Shown here: positions 18,306 to 26,116 of the stretch, one piece after another
Numbering within the stretch: the stretch's first letter is position 1
How the letters are laid out: the number at the start of each line of letters is the position of its first letter
From: Auraticoccus monumenti
GTDB taxonomy: Bacteria; Actinomycetota; Actinomycetes; Propionibacteriales; Propionibacteriaceae
Assembly (NCBI RefSeq): GCF_900101785.1
Contig: NZ_LT629688.1
Span: forward strand, 2,790,001-2,854,000
DNA length: 64,000 bases
Reading direction: 5' to 3'
Program-made: the position numbers and the translations under genes
Notes under the pieces: generated by a model
Told to the model about the DNA's origin: nothing
Database searches by the model: none
What the model saw: the letters and a program-made list of their open reading frames with translations, nothing else

Positions 18306-19990
18306 CGGGCGTCCCCCTCGTCGTCGCTGGTCGCCACCGGCTGGTCGGGCCAGGTGACGTGCTCGGGCACAGTCTGCACCGCCGCGGTGCCGGGGGCCTG
18401 CAACCGCGGCAGCTCGAGGTCCTCGGCGACCAGGGTGCGCAGCGTGGCGACGTCGGGGTCGCTCACCCCGCGCAGCCGCCAGGCGTGGTGGCCGATGGCC
18501 GCCTCCAGGCAGTTGCGGGCGAAGCGGCCGTTGCCGAACCCCTGGTCGCGGGGGGTCAGGGCCAGGATCTCGGCGAAGCGCTCCGCGGCCCCGGGGGCGA
18601 GGTCGTAGTCGGCCTGGCGGCAGAGCAGCTCCAGGATCTGGGAGAGCTCGGTGTCGGTGTAGTCCTGGAACTCGATGGTGGTGCGGAACCGGCTGGCCAG
18701 ACCCGGGTTCTGGGCCACGAACAGGCTCATCGGCAGCGGGTAGCCGGCCACGATCACCACCAGGTCGTCGCGGCGGTCCTCCATCTCCTTGACCAGGGTG
18801 TCGACGGCCTCGGTGCCGTACTGGTCGCCGGTCAGGCTGTAGGCCTCGTCGACGAAGAGCACCCCGCCCTCGGCGCGGGCCACCACCTCGGCGGTCTTCA
18901 GCGCGGTCTGGCCCAGGTAGCCGGCCACCAGCTCGGAGCGGTCCACCTCCACCAGCTGGCCCTTGGACAGCAGCCCGAGGGCGCGGTAGATCCCGGCGAC
19001 GAGCCGGGCCACGGTGGTCTTGCCGGTGCCGGGGTTGCCGGTGAAGACGAGGTGCCGGGTCAGGGTGGCGTTCTTCAGCCCCTTCTCCGCGCGCAGCTTC
19101 TCCACCGACAGCACCGCGGCCTGGCGGTGGATCTCGGCCTTGACCGTCTCCAGCCCGACCAGGGCGTCCAGCTCGGCCAGCAGCTCCTCCAGGGTGGGTG
19201 CCGGCTCCGTCTCCTCCTCCGCCGGGGGGTCGGCGTCGGCGGCCCGGCCCAGGGGCTCCGGGTCGCCGGCGGACGTCCGCTCGGGTGCCGTCGGCCCGGG
19301 GTCGACCGCGTCGGGCCGTCCCGGCTGGGGCCCGGTGGGTCGGCTGCCGAGGGTGGACAGGTCGCCGAAGGCGCCGGGGGCGAACGGGGTGCCGGGGTCG
19401 AGGTCGAGGTTCCACGGTGCCTGCTGCACGCGGCGCCGCTGGGTCTCGGCGGCCTCGCGGTCGACCTCGGTCAACCGGTCCAGGACGCGGGTGAGCAGCG
19501 CCGGGGCCTGGGACAGGAAGGAGTCCTCGCCGGTCGGGGCGCTGACGTCGTCGGCCGGCACGTCACCGGTGGCGGGGGTCGGGGGCGGCGACGTCGGGCG
19601 GACGGCGGCGAGCTGGGCGGCGGCCGCCAGCTGCGACGTCCCCAGCACCTGCTCGCCCGGTCGACCCAGGGTGGCCGCGGCGGTGCAGACGTCGACCAGG
19701 GCCTCGGCCAGGGCCGGTGCGTGCTGGGAGCGGCGCCGGACCAGCTCGGCCAGGGCGGGTGTGGGTGCGCTGCGCCACCGGCGCCCGCGGTGCGCCGTGG
19801 CCATGAACGCCTCGGCGCTCGGCTCCCCGCCGAGGGCCTCGGCCCAGTCGACGAAGGCGCCCGGGGAGGACTCGGCCACCGAGGCGGCCAGCTGGGTGGC
19901 CTCGGTGCGGGCGGTGTCGGGGTCGGTGCCGGCCAGCCGGGCGGCTGCGGCCACGGCGTCGAGGGCCCGGGCGAGGGCGGGGTCGGTCAT
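18302..19990 (-). CDS. CbxX/CfxQ-type AAA+ ATPase
   Basis: A 562-residue protein. The N-terminal 190 residues form a helical domain, followed by a Pro-rich linker (about 195-262) and an AAA+ core. The core has Walker A GNPGTGKTT (318-326), Walker B GVLFVDEAYSL (377-387) and the sensor/arginine segment NPGLASRFRTTIEF. The core with its linker start LDALVGLETVKAEI is the CbxX type, also found in EccA of type VII secretion and in SpoVK. Such ATPases remodel proteins as hexamers. ATG 19990 has GGAGG five bases upstream. Position between TelA and GlnX suggests that it acts on a component of the signalling complex. No type VII secretion genes are nearby. Confidence 0.92.
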   Translation of the reverse strand: MTDPALARALDAVAAAARLAGTDPDTARTEATQLAASVAESSPGAFVDWAEALGGEPSAEAFMATAHRGRRWRSAPTPALAELVRRRSQHAPALAEALVDVCTAAATLGRPGEQVLGTSQLAAAAQLAAVRPTSPPPTPATGDVPADDVSAPTGEDSFLSQAPALLTRVLDRLTEVDREAAETQRRRVQQAPWNLDLDPGTPFAPGAFGDLSTLGSRPTGPQPGRPDAVDPGPTAPERTSAGDPEPLGRAADADPPAEEETEPAPTLEELLAELDALVGLETVKAEIHRQAAVLSVEKLRAEKGLKNATLTRHLVFTGNPGTGKTTVARLVAGIYRALGLLSKGQLVEVDRSELVAGYLGQTALKTAEVVARAEGGVLFVDEAYSLTGDQYGTEAVDTLVKEMEDRRDDLVVIVAGYPLPMSLFVAQNPGLASRFRTTIEFQDYTDTELSQILELLCRQADYDLAPGAAERFAEILALTPRDQGFGNGRFARNCLEAAIGHHAWRLRGVSDPDVATLRTLVAEDLELPRLQAPGTAAVQTVPEHVTWPDQPVATSDDEGDAR

Positions 19991-20006
19991 CGGTCCTCCA
20001 GGAGGG

Positions 20007-20564
20007 TCACGGCAGGTCGAGGGGGTTGGCCGGCCCGGGGGTCCGCGGGGCGGGCGGCGGCGCTGCGGTCGCGTGCACGTCCCCGCTCCCACCGCCGAAC
20101 TTCGCGGCCAGGAAGCGGCCGTGCTGGATCAGCGCCTGGGCGTCGGCGCGGGCCGCGGCGTCCAGGATCTGCTCGGTGCTGGCGGCCAGCAGGTCCAGCT
20201 GGTCCACCAGCAGCATCAGCGAGGTGCGGCCGCGGTCCACCGGACGCTGGTCGGCCCAGTCGCGGGGGAGCCGGAGGTAGGCCTCCAGCGCCTCCGGCAG
20301 GTAGCTGAGGGCGGTGGCCACCACGGCGTAGCCCTCGTAGGAGCCGAGCCCGAAGGTGCGCAGCCGGGGGAGCGTGGTGCGGATGGCCCGGTCGATCCGG
20401 GCGATCCGGGTCAGCACCGCCACCGCCAGCCCCTCGCTGCGCGCCCGCTCGCCCAGCCGGTCCAGGGCCGCCAGCACGTCGGCCTCGGTCGGGGCCGGGG
20501 GTGCTGGCGGCTCGGGCTCGGGCTCGTCGCGGCCGCGCCCGGTCAGCCAGCCCCACAACCCCAT
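20007..20564 (-). CDS. Conserved-looking protein of unknown function next to telA
   Basis: A 185-residue protein that I do not recognise. After MGLWGWLTGRG and an acidic/Pro stretch, residues 28-160 look helical (LAALDRLGERARSEGLAVAV, LRTFGLGSYEGYAVVATAL). The tail is Pro-rich. There are no Cys clusters, membrane segments or catalytic motifs. It lies 19 nt after telA and 17 nt before the AAA+ gene. Small helical genes beside telA are common (XpaC-type partners in Firmicutes), so it may be a TelA partner; this is inference from position only. Confidence 0.75.
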   Translation of the reverse strand: MGLWGWLTGRGRDEPEPEPPAPPAPTEADVLAALDRLGERARSEGLAVAVLTRIARIDRAIRTTLPRLRTFGLGSYEGYAVVATALSYLPEALEAYLRLPRDWADQRPVDRGRTSLMLLVDQLDLLAASTEQILDAAARADAQALIQHGRFLAAKFGGGSGDVHATAAPPPAPRTPGPANPLDLP

Positions 20565-20583
20565 CGCGTCCTGTCCGTCCGGC

Positions 20584-21837
20584 TCAGACCCGGCCGTCGG
20601 CGTCCAGGTCGAGCTGGGCCTCCACCCGGCCGGCCTCGGAGCGGCGGGCGCGGTCGAGGTAGTCCCGGGACTTCACGACCTCCGACTCCAGCGTGCCGAT
20701 GGTGCTGGCCATGGTGTCCAGGGCCTGCAGCTTGAAGGTGTCGATGGAGTCCATGGTGGCGTAGATGTTCTGGAAGGCCGCCTGCAGCTGGGGCATCCCG
20801 ATGGTGGCCGAGGCCGCCTGCTGCTGGATCTGCGCGGAGTTGTCGCGCAGCATCTCCGAGGTCTTCTGGATCATGTCGGAGGTGGTGGTGTTGAGGGCGG
20901 TGATCTGGTCCAGCACCAGCTTCTGGTTGCCCAGCGCCTGGGCCACGATGACGGCGGTCCGCAGCGCCGAGACCGTGGTGGTGGTGGCACGGTCCACGCC
21001 CTTGATCAGCTCGATGTTGTTCTTGATGATGATGTCGATGGCCAGGTAGCTCTGGATCGAGACCGCCAGCTGGGTGAGCAGGTCCTGGTGCTTCTGGCGG
21101 ACGTAGAAGAGCACGTCCTGCTTGAGCACCCGCGCCTTGTCCGGGTCGCTCAGCTCGAGCTCGGCGGCCTTGGCGCTGAGCGCCGCGTCGAGGCGCTCGG
21201 CGATGTAGACGTACTGGTTCAGCCGGCCCATGGAGGCCCACAGGTTCTGCTTCTCCATGGTCAGCGAGACGTTGTCCCGGGTCAGCTCGTCCTGGCCGTT
21301 GCGCAGGCTGTGCAGGATCCCGTCCAGCTGGGCCTGGGAGGACTGGTAGCGGCGGAAGTAGTCCACCACCTGGTCCCCGAAGGGGATGATCCCGAACAGC
21401 TTGCGGGTGCCGGTGGCCTGGCTGGGGTCGAGGTCCTCGACGGTGCGGCGCAGCGCCAGCAGCGAGCGCCCGACCTGGGAGCCCTCGGAGATGCCGCCCT
21501 CCTTGAGCGCCTTCACCGGGGTCTGCAGCAGCCGGTTGGAGGACTCCGCGGCACGGCGGATGTCGGAGTCGCCCATGGTGCGGACGGCGTCGGCCTGCGC
21601 GCTGAACTGCGGCGACCCGGCCTGGGCACCCTCGAGGGCGCGGAGGAAGCCGTCCACCTTGGCGTCCAGGGCGGGGACCTGGTCGGGGGCCACCTGCGGG
21701 GCCATCGCCGGGGCCTGGGTGGCGGTCACCACCGGGGGCGCCGCCGGGGCGTCGAGCGTCAGCCCGGCACCGGGGGGCGGGGAGAGCGGGGCGGGGGCGA
21801 CGGCCGCGGACGGGTCGGGGGGCTGGGGAGTGGTCAC
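20584..21837 (-). CDS. TelA-family (toxic anion resistance) protein
   Basis: A 417-residue protein of the TelA/toxic anion resistance family. The core, from about residue 85, is long coiled-coil helices with the family landmarks GIIPFGDQVVDYFRRYQSSQ, NLWASMGRLNQYVYIAERLD and VARATTTTVSALRTAV-like text near residue 275. The first 75 residues are a Pro/Ala-rich linker. I take GTG 21837, which has GAAGGG 6 nt upstream, rather than GTG 21855. TelA proteins are linked to tellurite and cell-envelope stress tolerance and occur in Ter gene neighbourhoods; the biochemical function is unsettled. It is the first gene of the operon. Confidence 0.92.
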   Translation of the reverse strand: MTTPQPPDPSAAVAPAPLSPPPGAGLTLDAPAAPPVVTATQAPAMAPQVAPDQVPALDAKVDGFLRALEGAQAGSPQFSAQADAVRTMGDSDIRRAAESSNRLLQTPVKALKEGGISEGSQVGRSLLALRRTVEDLDPSQATGTRKLFGIIPFGDQVVDYFRRYQSSQAQLDGILHSLRNGQDELTRDNVSLTMEKQNLWASMGRLNQYVYIAERLDAALSAKAAELELSDPDKARVLKQDVLFYVRQKHQDLLTQLAVSIQSYLAIDIIIKNNIELIKGVDRATTTTVSALRTAVIVAQALGNQKLVLDQITALNTTTSDMIQKTSEMLRDNSAQIQQQAASATIGMPQLQAAFQNIYATMDSIDTFKLQALDTMASTIGTLESEVVKSRDYLDRARRSEAGRVEAQLDLDADGRV

Positions 21838-21902
21838 GGTCGTCCCTTCGAGCACGGTCCGCGCTGGCGGCGGCCGACCGCCTCGGGGGCGGCCGTGGGC
21901 TC

Positions 21903-21908
21903 AATCTA
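21903..21908 (-). promoter_or_regulatory. Possible -10 box of the telA-to-FHA operon
   Basis: TAGATT on the minus strand, in one of the few AT-containing spots upstream of telA, would give a leader of about 60 nt. No good -35 hexamer precedes it, so the promoter may be activator-dependent or read by another sigma factor. Confidence 0.35.
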
Positions 21909-21943
21909 GCGGTCGGGGGTGGCGCGGAGGGCGGCCCACGAGC

Positions 21944-22600
21944 TCATCCGGGGGTGGTCCGGGGGAACCCCCGCACCCCGCGCCAGGCCAGCGTGCTGCT
22001 CAGCTCCACGGCGCGCTCGCGGCTGATGCCGGCCGGGTCGTCCACCCAGTACCGCGCACCCGTCTCGGCCATCCCGATCAGGGAGAAGCCGAGCAGCTCC
22101 GCCTCCTGGTCCGGCAGGCCGGTGTCGGCGGCGATCACCGCGCCGATCTGGGCGGCGAGGTCCTGGTGCACGGCCCGGATCCGCAGGTCCACCTCGGGCT
22201 CGGTGCGCAGGTCGGACTCGAAGACGAAGCGGAAGCTGCTGCCGCGCCCGGCCACGAAACCGAAGAAGGCCGCCATCGCCGCGGCGACCCGGTCGCTGTT
22301 GCGGGTGGTGGAGGCGATGGCCGAGCGCACCACCTCGAGCAGCTCGGCGCAGGCCACGTCGAGCAGGGCCAGGTAGAGCTCGAGCTTGGAGGCGAAGTGC
22401 TGGTACAGCACCGGCTTGGACACCCCGGCGCCCACCGCGACGTCGTCCATGGCCACGGAGTGGAAGCCGCGGCTGGCGAACTCCCGGGTCGCCGCCGCCA
22501 GCAGCTGGGCCCGCCGCTGGTCGCGGGGGAGGCGTTGCGCGCGAGCCGTGTCCACCTCGGCAGGGTAGTACGAGGCTGCCGCCGCACGGTCCTCGTCCAC
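21944..22600 (-). CDS. TetR-family transcriptional regulator
   Basis: A 218-residue repressor-type regulator. The N-terminal DNA-binding domain shows the TetR signature RRAQLLAAATREFASRGFHS followed by the helix-turn-helix VAVGAGVSKPVLYQHFASK. The ligand domain is helical and not assignable. GTG 22600 has GGAGG 5 nt upstream; GTG 22555 is a weaker choice. It is divergent from the VOC gene, 36 bp apart, so it may control that promoter as well as its own. It reads toward telA, so the signalling operon could receive read-through. Confidence 0.9.
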   Translation of the reverse strand: MDEDRAAAASYYPAEVDTARAQRLPRDQRRAQLLAAATREFASRGFHSVAMDDVAVGAGVSKPVLYQHFASKLELYLALLDVACAELLEVVRSAIASTTRNSDRVAAAMAAFFGFVAGRGSSFRFVFESDLRTEPEVDLRIRAVHQDLAAQIGAVIAADTGLPDQEAELLGFSLIGMAETGARYWVDDPAGISRERAVELSSTLAWRGVRGFPRTTPG

Positions 22601-22624
22601 CGTCCTCCCTGGCGCCTCCGGTCC

Positions 22625-22630
22625 TAGGCT
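22625..22630 (+). promoter_or_regulatory. -10 box of the VOC gene (leaderless type)
   Basis: TAGGCT ends 6 nt before GTG 22637, which places the transcription start at the start codon. The region also separates the TetR gene from its divergent neighbour. Confidence 0.5.
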
Positions 22631-22636
22631 GAGGAC

Positions 22637-23356
22637 GTGCAGCTGGAGAACGTGGTGGTGGACGCGCTCGAGCCCGCCCGGGTCGGCGCGTTCTGGCGTG
22701 CGGCCCTGGACCTGGAGCTGCTGAGCGACGACCCCGGGGGCTACGAGGCCCGGCTGTCGGTGCCGGACGGACCCTGGCTCGACCTCTGCGTCCAGCCGGT
22801 CCGCGAGCCGGCCACGGCGCCGCCCCGCCTGCACCTGGACCTCTCCGGCCAGGGAGACCCCCAGGCGGTGGTGCAGCGGTTGCTGTCGCTGGGGGCCAGC
22901 CACCTCGACATCGGCCAGCAGGACGTCCCCTGGACCGTGCTGGCCGATCCCGAGGGCAACCCGTTCTGCGTGCTGGAGGACCGGGCCCGCCACCAGGGCA
23001 CCGGACCGGTGGCCGAGGTGCCGATCGACTCCGCCGACCCGTCGCGGGACCAGGCGTTCTGGGCGGCGCTGACCGGGTGGGTGCCCACCTCGGAGGGGAG
23101 CGAGCGGCTGCTGCGCCACCCCTCGGGGCGCGGGCCGTGGCTGTCCTTCTGCCCGGAGCCGGAGGCGAGGACGTCGGCGAAGAACCGGATGCACCTGGAC
23201 GTGCGGCTGGAGCCCGGGGACGACCTCGACGACGTGCTGGCCGACCTCGAGCGGCAGGGTGCCCGACGCTTCGACCCCGGCTGGGGCGACCTGCCGTGGA
23301 CGCTGCTGCGCGACCCGTCGGGCAACGAGCTCTGCCTGCTGCCCAGCACGTCCTGA
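22637..23356 (+). CDS. Two-domain VOC (glyoxalase-like) protein
   Basis: A 239-residue protein made of two related vicinal-oxygen-chelate halves (about 1-118 and 125-239). Each half ends in a matching segment: DVPWTVLADPEGNPFCVL and DLPWTLLRDPSGNELCLL. This is the glyoxalase-like domain group common in actinobacteria, often of unknown substrate. The metal ligands expected of true glyoxalases are only partly evident (HLDL and HLDV histidines, one per half). It may bind or detoxify a small hydrophobic compound. It is probably leaderless and may be controlled by the divergent TetR regulator. Confidence 0.85.
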   Translation: MQLENVVVDALEPARVGAFWRAALDLELLSDDPGGYEARLSVPDGPWLDLCVQPVREPATAPPRLHLDLSGQGDPQAVVQRLLSLGASHLDIGQQDVPWTVLADPEGNPFCVLEDRARHQGTGPVAEVPIDSADPSRDQAFWAALTGWVPTSEGSERLLRHPSGRGPWLSFCPEPEARTSAKNRMHLDVRLEPGDDLDDVLADLERQGARRFDPGWGDLPWTLLRDPSGNELCLLPSTS

Positions 23357-23429
23357 GCCCGGGAGGCCCGCACGTAGGCTGGGGCGTCGCGGCAGCCGTC
23401 CCCGGTGCCGCTCGGAGGAGGAGACGCCG

Positions 23430-24584
23430 ATGAGCACGCTGCCACCGCTGGTGGAGCCGGCCGGTCAGCTGAGCGAGGAGGAGCTGGTCCGCTACGACCG
23501 GCACCTGCTGCTGCCCCAGATCGGGCTGCAGGGCCAGCTCCGGCTGCGGAACGCGCGGGTGCTGGTGGTCGGGGCGGGCGGTCTCGGCAGCCCGGCGCTG
23601 GCCTACCTGGCCGCGGCCGGGGTCGGGGTGCTCGGCGTGGTCGACGACGACCGGGTCGAGGTGTCCAACCTGCAGCGCCAGATCCTGCACGGCACCGAGG
23701 ACGTCGGACGCCCCAAGGTGGAGTCCGCCGCCGACGCGGTGGCCCGCTGGAACCCCCACGTCGAGGTCCGCACCCACCCCGTCCGGCTAACCTCGGAGAA
23801 CGCGATGGAGATCGTCGCCGGGTACGACCTGGTGCTCGACGGCACCGACAACTTCGCCACCCGCTACCTCGTCAACGACGCCTGCGCGCTGTCCGGCATC
23901 CCCTACGTCTGGGCCTCGATCCTGCGCTTCGACGGCCAGGTGAGCGTGTTCTGGGCCGGTCACGGCCCCTGCTACCGCTGCCTGTTCCCCGAGCCGCCGC
24001 CGCCGGGGATGGTGCCCAGCTGCGCCGAGGGCGGGGTGCTGGGGGTGCTCTGCGCCGCGCTCGGCTCCGCGCAGGTCAACGAGGCGATCAAGCTGGTGAC
24101 CGGGGCGGGGGAGCCGCTGCTGGGACGGCTGCAGATCCACGACGCGCTCGCCGCGACCTGGCACACGCTGGAGTTCGCCGCCGACCCCGACTGCGCGCTG
24201 TGCGGCACGGACCCGACGATCACCGAGCTGCAGGACTACGAGGAGCTGTGTGGTCTGCCGCCGGTCCAGGAGCCGGTGCCGACGGTGGAGGTGGCCGAGC
24301 TCCGGACGATGCTGGCCGAGCGCGCGGAGGGGCGTCGCCGGTTCACGCTGGTGGACGTCCGGGAGCCGCACGAGCGGGAGGTGTCGCTGATCGACGGCTC
24401 GGTGCTGGTGCCCAAGGGTGCGATCGAGTCCGGCGACGGGGTGGCGCTGCTGCCCCGCGACGAGCCGCTGGTGCTCTACTGCCGGAGCGGGGCGCGCTCG
24501 GAGCAGAGCCTGCGGGCCCTCCGGGCGGCGGGGTTCGCCGAGGTGAGCCACCTCGAGGGCGGCATCCTGGCCTGGCAGGCCTGA
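23430..24584 (+). CDS. moeZ: MoeZ: adenylyltransferase/sulfurtransferase
   Basis: A 384-residue fusion of a MoeB/ThiF (E1-like) domain and a C-terminal rhodanese domain. The first part has the ATP loop VVGAGGLGSPALAYLAAAGVG and two Cys pairs for zinc (CYRCLF, then CALCGT near residue 255). The rhodanese part (about 285-384) has the active-site cysteine in LYCRSGARSEQ. In actinobacteria MoeZ activates and sulfurates ubiquitin-like sulfur carriers for molybdopterin, cysteine (CysO) and thio-modified metabolites. ATG 23430 has GGAGGAGG upstream; a TAGGCT at 23375-23380 is a likely -10 box, giving a leader of about 40 nt. No carrier protein gene is adjacent. Confidence 0.94.
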   Translation: MSTLPPLVEPAGQLSEEELVRYDRHLLLPQIGLQGQLRLRNARVLVVGAGGLGSPALAYLAAAGVGVLGVVDDDRVEVSNLQRQILHGTEDVGRPKVESAADAVARWNPHVEVRTHPVRLTSENAMEIVAGYDLVLDGTDNFATRYLVNDACALSGIPYVWASILRFDGQVSVFWAGHGPCYRCLFPEPPPPGMVPSCAEGGVLGVLCAALGSAQVNEAIKLVTGAGEPLLGRLQIHDALAATWHTLEFAADPDCALCGTDPTITELQDYEELCGLPPVQEPVPTVEVAELRTMLAERAEGRRRFTLVDVREPHEREVSLIDGSVLVPKGAIESGDGVALLPRDEPLVLYCRSGARSEQSLRALRAAGFAEVSHLEGGILAWQA

Positions 24585-24590
24585 GACGCA

Positions 24591-24624
24591 CCACACCCCC
24601 CGGACCGAGGTCCGGGGGGTGTGG
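24591..24624. terminator. Bidirectional hairpin terminator between moeZ and the cold-shock gene
   Basis: A perfect 15-bp stem (24591-24605 with 24610-24624) closes a CGAG tetraloop. It begins 7 nt after the moeZ stop and sits in the convergent gap, so it can serve both strands. No U-tract follows on either side. Confidence 0.85.
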
Positions 24625-24666
24625 AGAAGTCGTGGGATGACTCAGACGGTCATCAGCTCGCGACGA

Positions 24667-24870
24667 TCAGAGCGGGACGACCCGGTCTGCCTGCGGACCC
24701 TTGGGGCCCTGGGTGGTCTCGAACTCGACGCGCTGACCCTCATCGAGGGACTTGAAGCCGTGGCTGTCGATGGCGCTGTAGTGCACGAAGACATCCGCAC
24801 CCCCACCGTCGACGGCGATGAAGCCGTAGCCCTTCTCGGCGTTGAACCACTTGACGGTTCCCTGTGCCAT
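24667..24870 (-). CDS. Cold-shock protein, CspA family
   Basis: A 67-residue single OB-fold protein. It opens with [20 protein letters not shown], containing RNP1 (KGYGFI), followed by RNP2 in DVFVHYSAI and ending with [10 protein letters not shown]. It binds single-stranded RNA and DNA and acts as an RNA chaperone. Full family length is present. A long frame upstream to 25215 is not coding. The 209-nt region upstream, free of genes on this strand, is its leader and promoter. Confidence 0.96.
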   Translation of the reverse strand: MAQGTVKWFNAEKGYGFIAVDGGGADVFVHYSAIDSHGFKSLDEGQRVEFETTQGPKGPQADRVVPL

Positions 24871-25079
24871 GAACGATCTCTCTCTCAGAAACTGCTCCGG
24901 ACGGCACTTCACTGCCCGGGACTGATGGGAGTTGTCACCAACGCCCTCGCAAACCACCGACGACGCAGCATGAACCACGACACAGCTTTCTTGCTTCAGT
25001 GATCCCACCCTTGCACATCGCGGGGCCGGAAGGAACCCGACCCCCCGCATCGGTGTCGATCGGGTCGCCCCGGAGGGGC
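24871..25079 (-). promoter_or_regulatory. Upstream region and probable long leader of the cold-shock gene
   Basis: The 209 bp are less GC-rich than the surroundings and have no credible coding frame. Cold-shock genes often carry long structured leaders. A weak purine-rich GAGAGAGA lies before the ATG instead of a strong Shine-Dalgarno. The transcription start cannot be placed by eye. Confidence 0.4.
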
Positions 25080-25412
25080 TCAGGGCTGCCAGCGGTGGGC
25101 CCTCATGTCGACCCGTCCGTCCCTGACCAGGACCCCCTCGGCGACCAGCAGCGGCGCCGCCCGGTCGCGCACCGGATCGGCCAGCCGGCCGTCGGCACGG
25201 ACCACCCGCCACCACGGCACCCCGTCCCCGTGCCGGGCTATGATCGCCGCCACCTGACGCGGTCCGCCGCGCTCGACCAGCTCCGCGACGTCGCCGTAGC
25301 TGACCACGCAGCCCGGTGGCACCTGCTCCACCAGGGTCAGCACCGCCTCGACCAGGTCGGCGTCCAGCGGCGCCCGCTGCCCGCTGATCCCGCGGTCCTC
25401 GTCCGGCTGCAC
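25080..25412 (-). CDS. Alkyltransferase-like (ATL) protein
   Basis: A 110-residue protein with the C-terminal DNA-binding fold of O6-methylguanine methyltransferases. It shows [19 protein letters not shown] and [20 protein letters not shown]. The active-site PCHR of true methyltransferases is replaced by PWWR, so the acceptor cysteine is absent. ATL proteins bind alkylated guanine and hand it to nucleotide excision repair. GTG 25412 is chosen; TTG 25424 is an alternative and neither has a strong ribosome site. It lies divergent from the S51 gene, 42 bp away. Confidence 0.88.
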   Translation of the reverse strand: MQPDEDRGISGQRAPLDADLVEAVLTLVEQVPPGCVVSYGDVAELVERGGPRQVAAIIARHGDGVPWWRVVRADGRLADPVRDRAAPLLVAEGVLVRDGRVDMRAHRWQP

Positions 25413-25454
25413 GCGGACATTCAAGCAGTTCCGGGGAGGTGGCAGGCTCGGGCC

Positions 25455-26087
25455 GTGCGGCTCTACCTGTCCTCCTACCAGCTGGGCGACCACCCCGAGG
25501 TGCTCAGCGCGATGGTGCGTGGGTCCCGGCGCGGCTGGGTGGTGCTGAACGCCCTGGACGGGGCGGAGCCGGCCCGCCGCGAGGCCGAGGCCGAGCGCCA
25601 GGTGGCCGCGCTGGCCGCGATCGGTCTCCACGCCGAGGAGCTGGACCTGCGCGACCTGGAGCCGGGCGGTGTCACCGCCGCGGTGGGCGAGCCCGACTTC
25701 GTGTGGGTGCGCGGGGGCAACGTGTTCACGCTGCGGATGGCCATGGCCCGGTCGGGGTTCGACGCCCTGGTCGTCGAGGGACTGGCCGCGGACGCGTTCG
25801 TGTACGCGGGCTTCAGCGCCGGACCCTGCGTGCTGGCCCCCAGCCTGCGGGGTCTGGAGCTCTGCGACCCCGTCGAGGACTGCGTCGCGGTGCACGGTGC
25901 GGTGAGGTTCGACGGTCTCGGGGTGCTGGACCGTCCGGTGGTCCCGCACCTGCGCTCACCCGCCCACCCCGAGACCGCCCTGCTGGGCGAGGTGGCTGCC
26001 GGGTACGAGCGGGAGGGACAGCCCTGCTGGGCGCTGCGCGACGGTCAGGTGCTGGTGGTGGACGGTGACGACCGGTCGGTCCGCTGA
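25455..26087 (+). CDS. Peptidase S51-type (class I glutamine-amidotransferase-like) protein
   Basis: A 210-residue protein of the PepE/cyanophycinase superfamily. The nucleophile elbow is [13 protein letters not shown], with the serine in the family G-x-S-A-G context near residue 121. Earlier, [18 protein letters not shown] matches the PepE GGN-x-F/L turn. A histidine further on (VVPHLRSP) may complete the active site. It may cleave Asp-containing dipeptides, but specificity cannot be read. GTG 25455 is 6 nt after a weak -10 (CAGGCT), so it may be leaderless. Confidence 0.82.
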   Translation: MRLYLSSYQLGDHPEVLSAMVRGSRRGWVVLNALDGAEPARREAEAERQVAALAAIGLHAEELDLRDLEPGGVTAAVGEPDFVWVRGGNVFTLRMAMARSGFDALVVEGLAADAFVYAGFSAGPCVLAPSLRGLELCDPVEDCVAVHGAVRFDGLGVLDRPVVPHLRSPAHPETALLGEVAAGYEREGQPCWALRDGQVLVVDGDDRSVR

Positions 26088-26116
26088 GCGGGGAATCGTC
26101 GGTGGCGTCTGGTTGC

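Noticed and set aside
18302-19990. Type VII secretion locus, suggested by the EccA-like AAA+ core
   Set aside because: No EccB, EccC, EccD, EccE, mycosin or WXG100 gene is nearby. The CbxX core is also used in other systems.
16418-23437. Upstream extensions of minus-strand genes, for example 16417 for the helical protein, 19415 for glnX and 23437 for the TetR gene
   Set aside because: The added parts only shadow the neighbouring genes. Overlapping ATGA/GTGA starts or ribosome sites mark the true starts.
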